Shown one piece after another: positions 63,880 to 64,000 of a DNA stretch of 64,000 nucleotides. Positions within the stretch are counted from its first letter, which is position 1; the number at the start of each line of letters is the position of its first letter. Made by a program: the position numbers and the translations under genes. The notes beneath the pieces were generated by a model that had not been told where the DNA came from, searched no databases, and saw nothing but the letters and a program-made list of their open reading frames with translations. This stretch comes from CAYYWP01 sp964475125 (GTDB lineage Bacteria; Desulfobacterota; Binatia; HRBIN30; CADEER01): assembly GCA_964475125.1 (NCBI GenBank), contig CAYYWP010000001.1, positions 14,894 to 78,893 of the forward strand. Reading direction: 5' to 3'.

Positions 63880-64000
63880 ATGGCATCGGTGGCCCAACTG
63901 CGGACAGTCAGCGAGCCGAAGCAGGCGCGCAGCGAGCGCACCCTGCGGCGCCTGCTCGATGCCGCCGAGCGCCTGATCGCCGAGAAGGGCCATCGCGCCG
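63880..64000 (+). CDS. TetR-family transcriptional regulator, 5' fragment
   Basis: The first 40 codons run to the window edge. The translation includes SEPKQARSERTLRRLLDAAER and LIAEKGHRA, the start of the TetR_N helix-turn-helix: arginine-rich lead, then ILDAAxxLxxExG, as in most TetR proteins. No clear ribosome site precedes the ATG at 63880. The dyad just upstream suggests self-repression. Beside an acyl-CoA dehydrogenase, control of fatty-acid genes is plausible but not shown. Confidence 0.75.
   Translation, partial: MASVAQLRTVSEPKQARSERTLRRLLDAAERLIAEKGHRA

Overview
The window is a GC-rich, gene-dense stretch of a bacterial chromosome, very probably a metagenome-assembled contig because three runs of N fall inside genes. 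The host looks diderm: several predicted lipoproteins, a LolA-like periplasmic protein, an L,D-transpeptidase, c-type hemes and diaminopimelate synthesis. The mdh-sucC, xerC-hslVU-arg-dap-folK and uvrB neighbourhoods, the coenzyme F420 genes, many acyl-CoA enzymes and an EF-hand/dockerin-like secreted protein suggest a lineage of the former Deltaproteobacteria, possibly the Binatota/Binatia. That placement is inference from gene content, not a phylogeny. There is no rRNA, tRNA, CRISPR array, prophage or complete insertion sequence.

Layout. 1-8.1 kb: polX, then a forward operon of a Rieske ferredoxin, a YgfZ-type protein, a small protein resembling two desulforedoxin domains without their cysteines, and a fatty-acid activation/oxidation set (two enoyl-CoA hydratase-like proteins, one acyl-CoA synthetase), facing an acyl-CoA dehydrogenase. 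8.2-13 kb: an L,D-transpeptidase and the F420 operon cofG-cofH-cofD-cofE with a readable sigma-70 type promoter. 13-19.2 kb: a response-regulator/histidine-kinase hybrid with an unknown partner, a membrane repeat protein, a BFN-domain nuclease, and a VWA (CoxE-like)/MoxR pair. 19.4-26 kb: an NRDE (TANGO2-like) protein, a coiled-coil lipoprotein, uvrB, a 3'-5' exonuclease, a methyltransferase, a small zincin and a lipoprotein.

26.3-42.6 kb is housekeeping: mdh-sucC; then xerC, hslV, hslU, argB, argD, argF, argG, argH, a small lipoprotein, dapF, dapA and dapB in one direction; dapL faces them, followed by folK. Together argBDFGH run from N-acetylglutamate to arginine apart from the argC and deacylation steps, and dapA/dapB/dapL/dapF give the aminotransferase route to meso-diaminopimelate. 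43-50.4 kb: a TusA-like protein, a UvrD-type helicase, a glycine-zipper lipoprotein, a small membrane protein, a PTPS/QueD-like protein, a small cytochrome c, leucyl aminopeptidase, a degenerate class III cyclase and a LolA-like protein. 50.7-55.2 kb is one 1513-residue secreted modular protein (EF-hand loop, beta-propeller, two heme c sites, five CHRD repeats), the most unusual gene here. 55.4-64 kb: nadA, F420-dependent NADP reductase npdG, the agmatine-to-putrescine pair aguA-aguB, a JAMM-domain/DinG-type helicase fusion, an acyl-CoA dehydrogenase with one in-frame stop, and the start of a TetR-family regulator.

The intergenic gaps hold an unusually rich set of inverted-repeat sequences: at least two dispersed families, a 30-bp-arm hairpin before argG, a 150-bp tandem pair, and decamer arrays at 63.7 kb. 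These explain most of the non-coding DNA.
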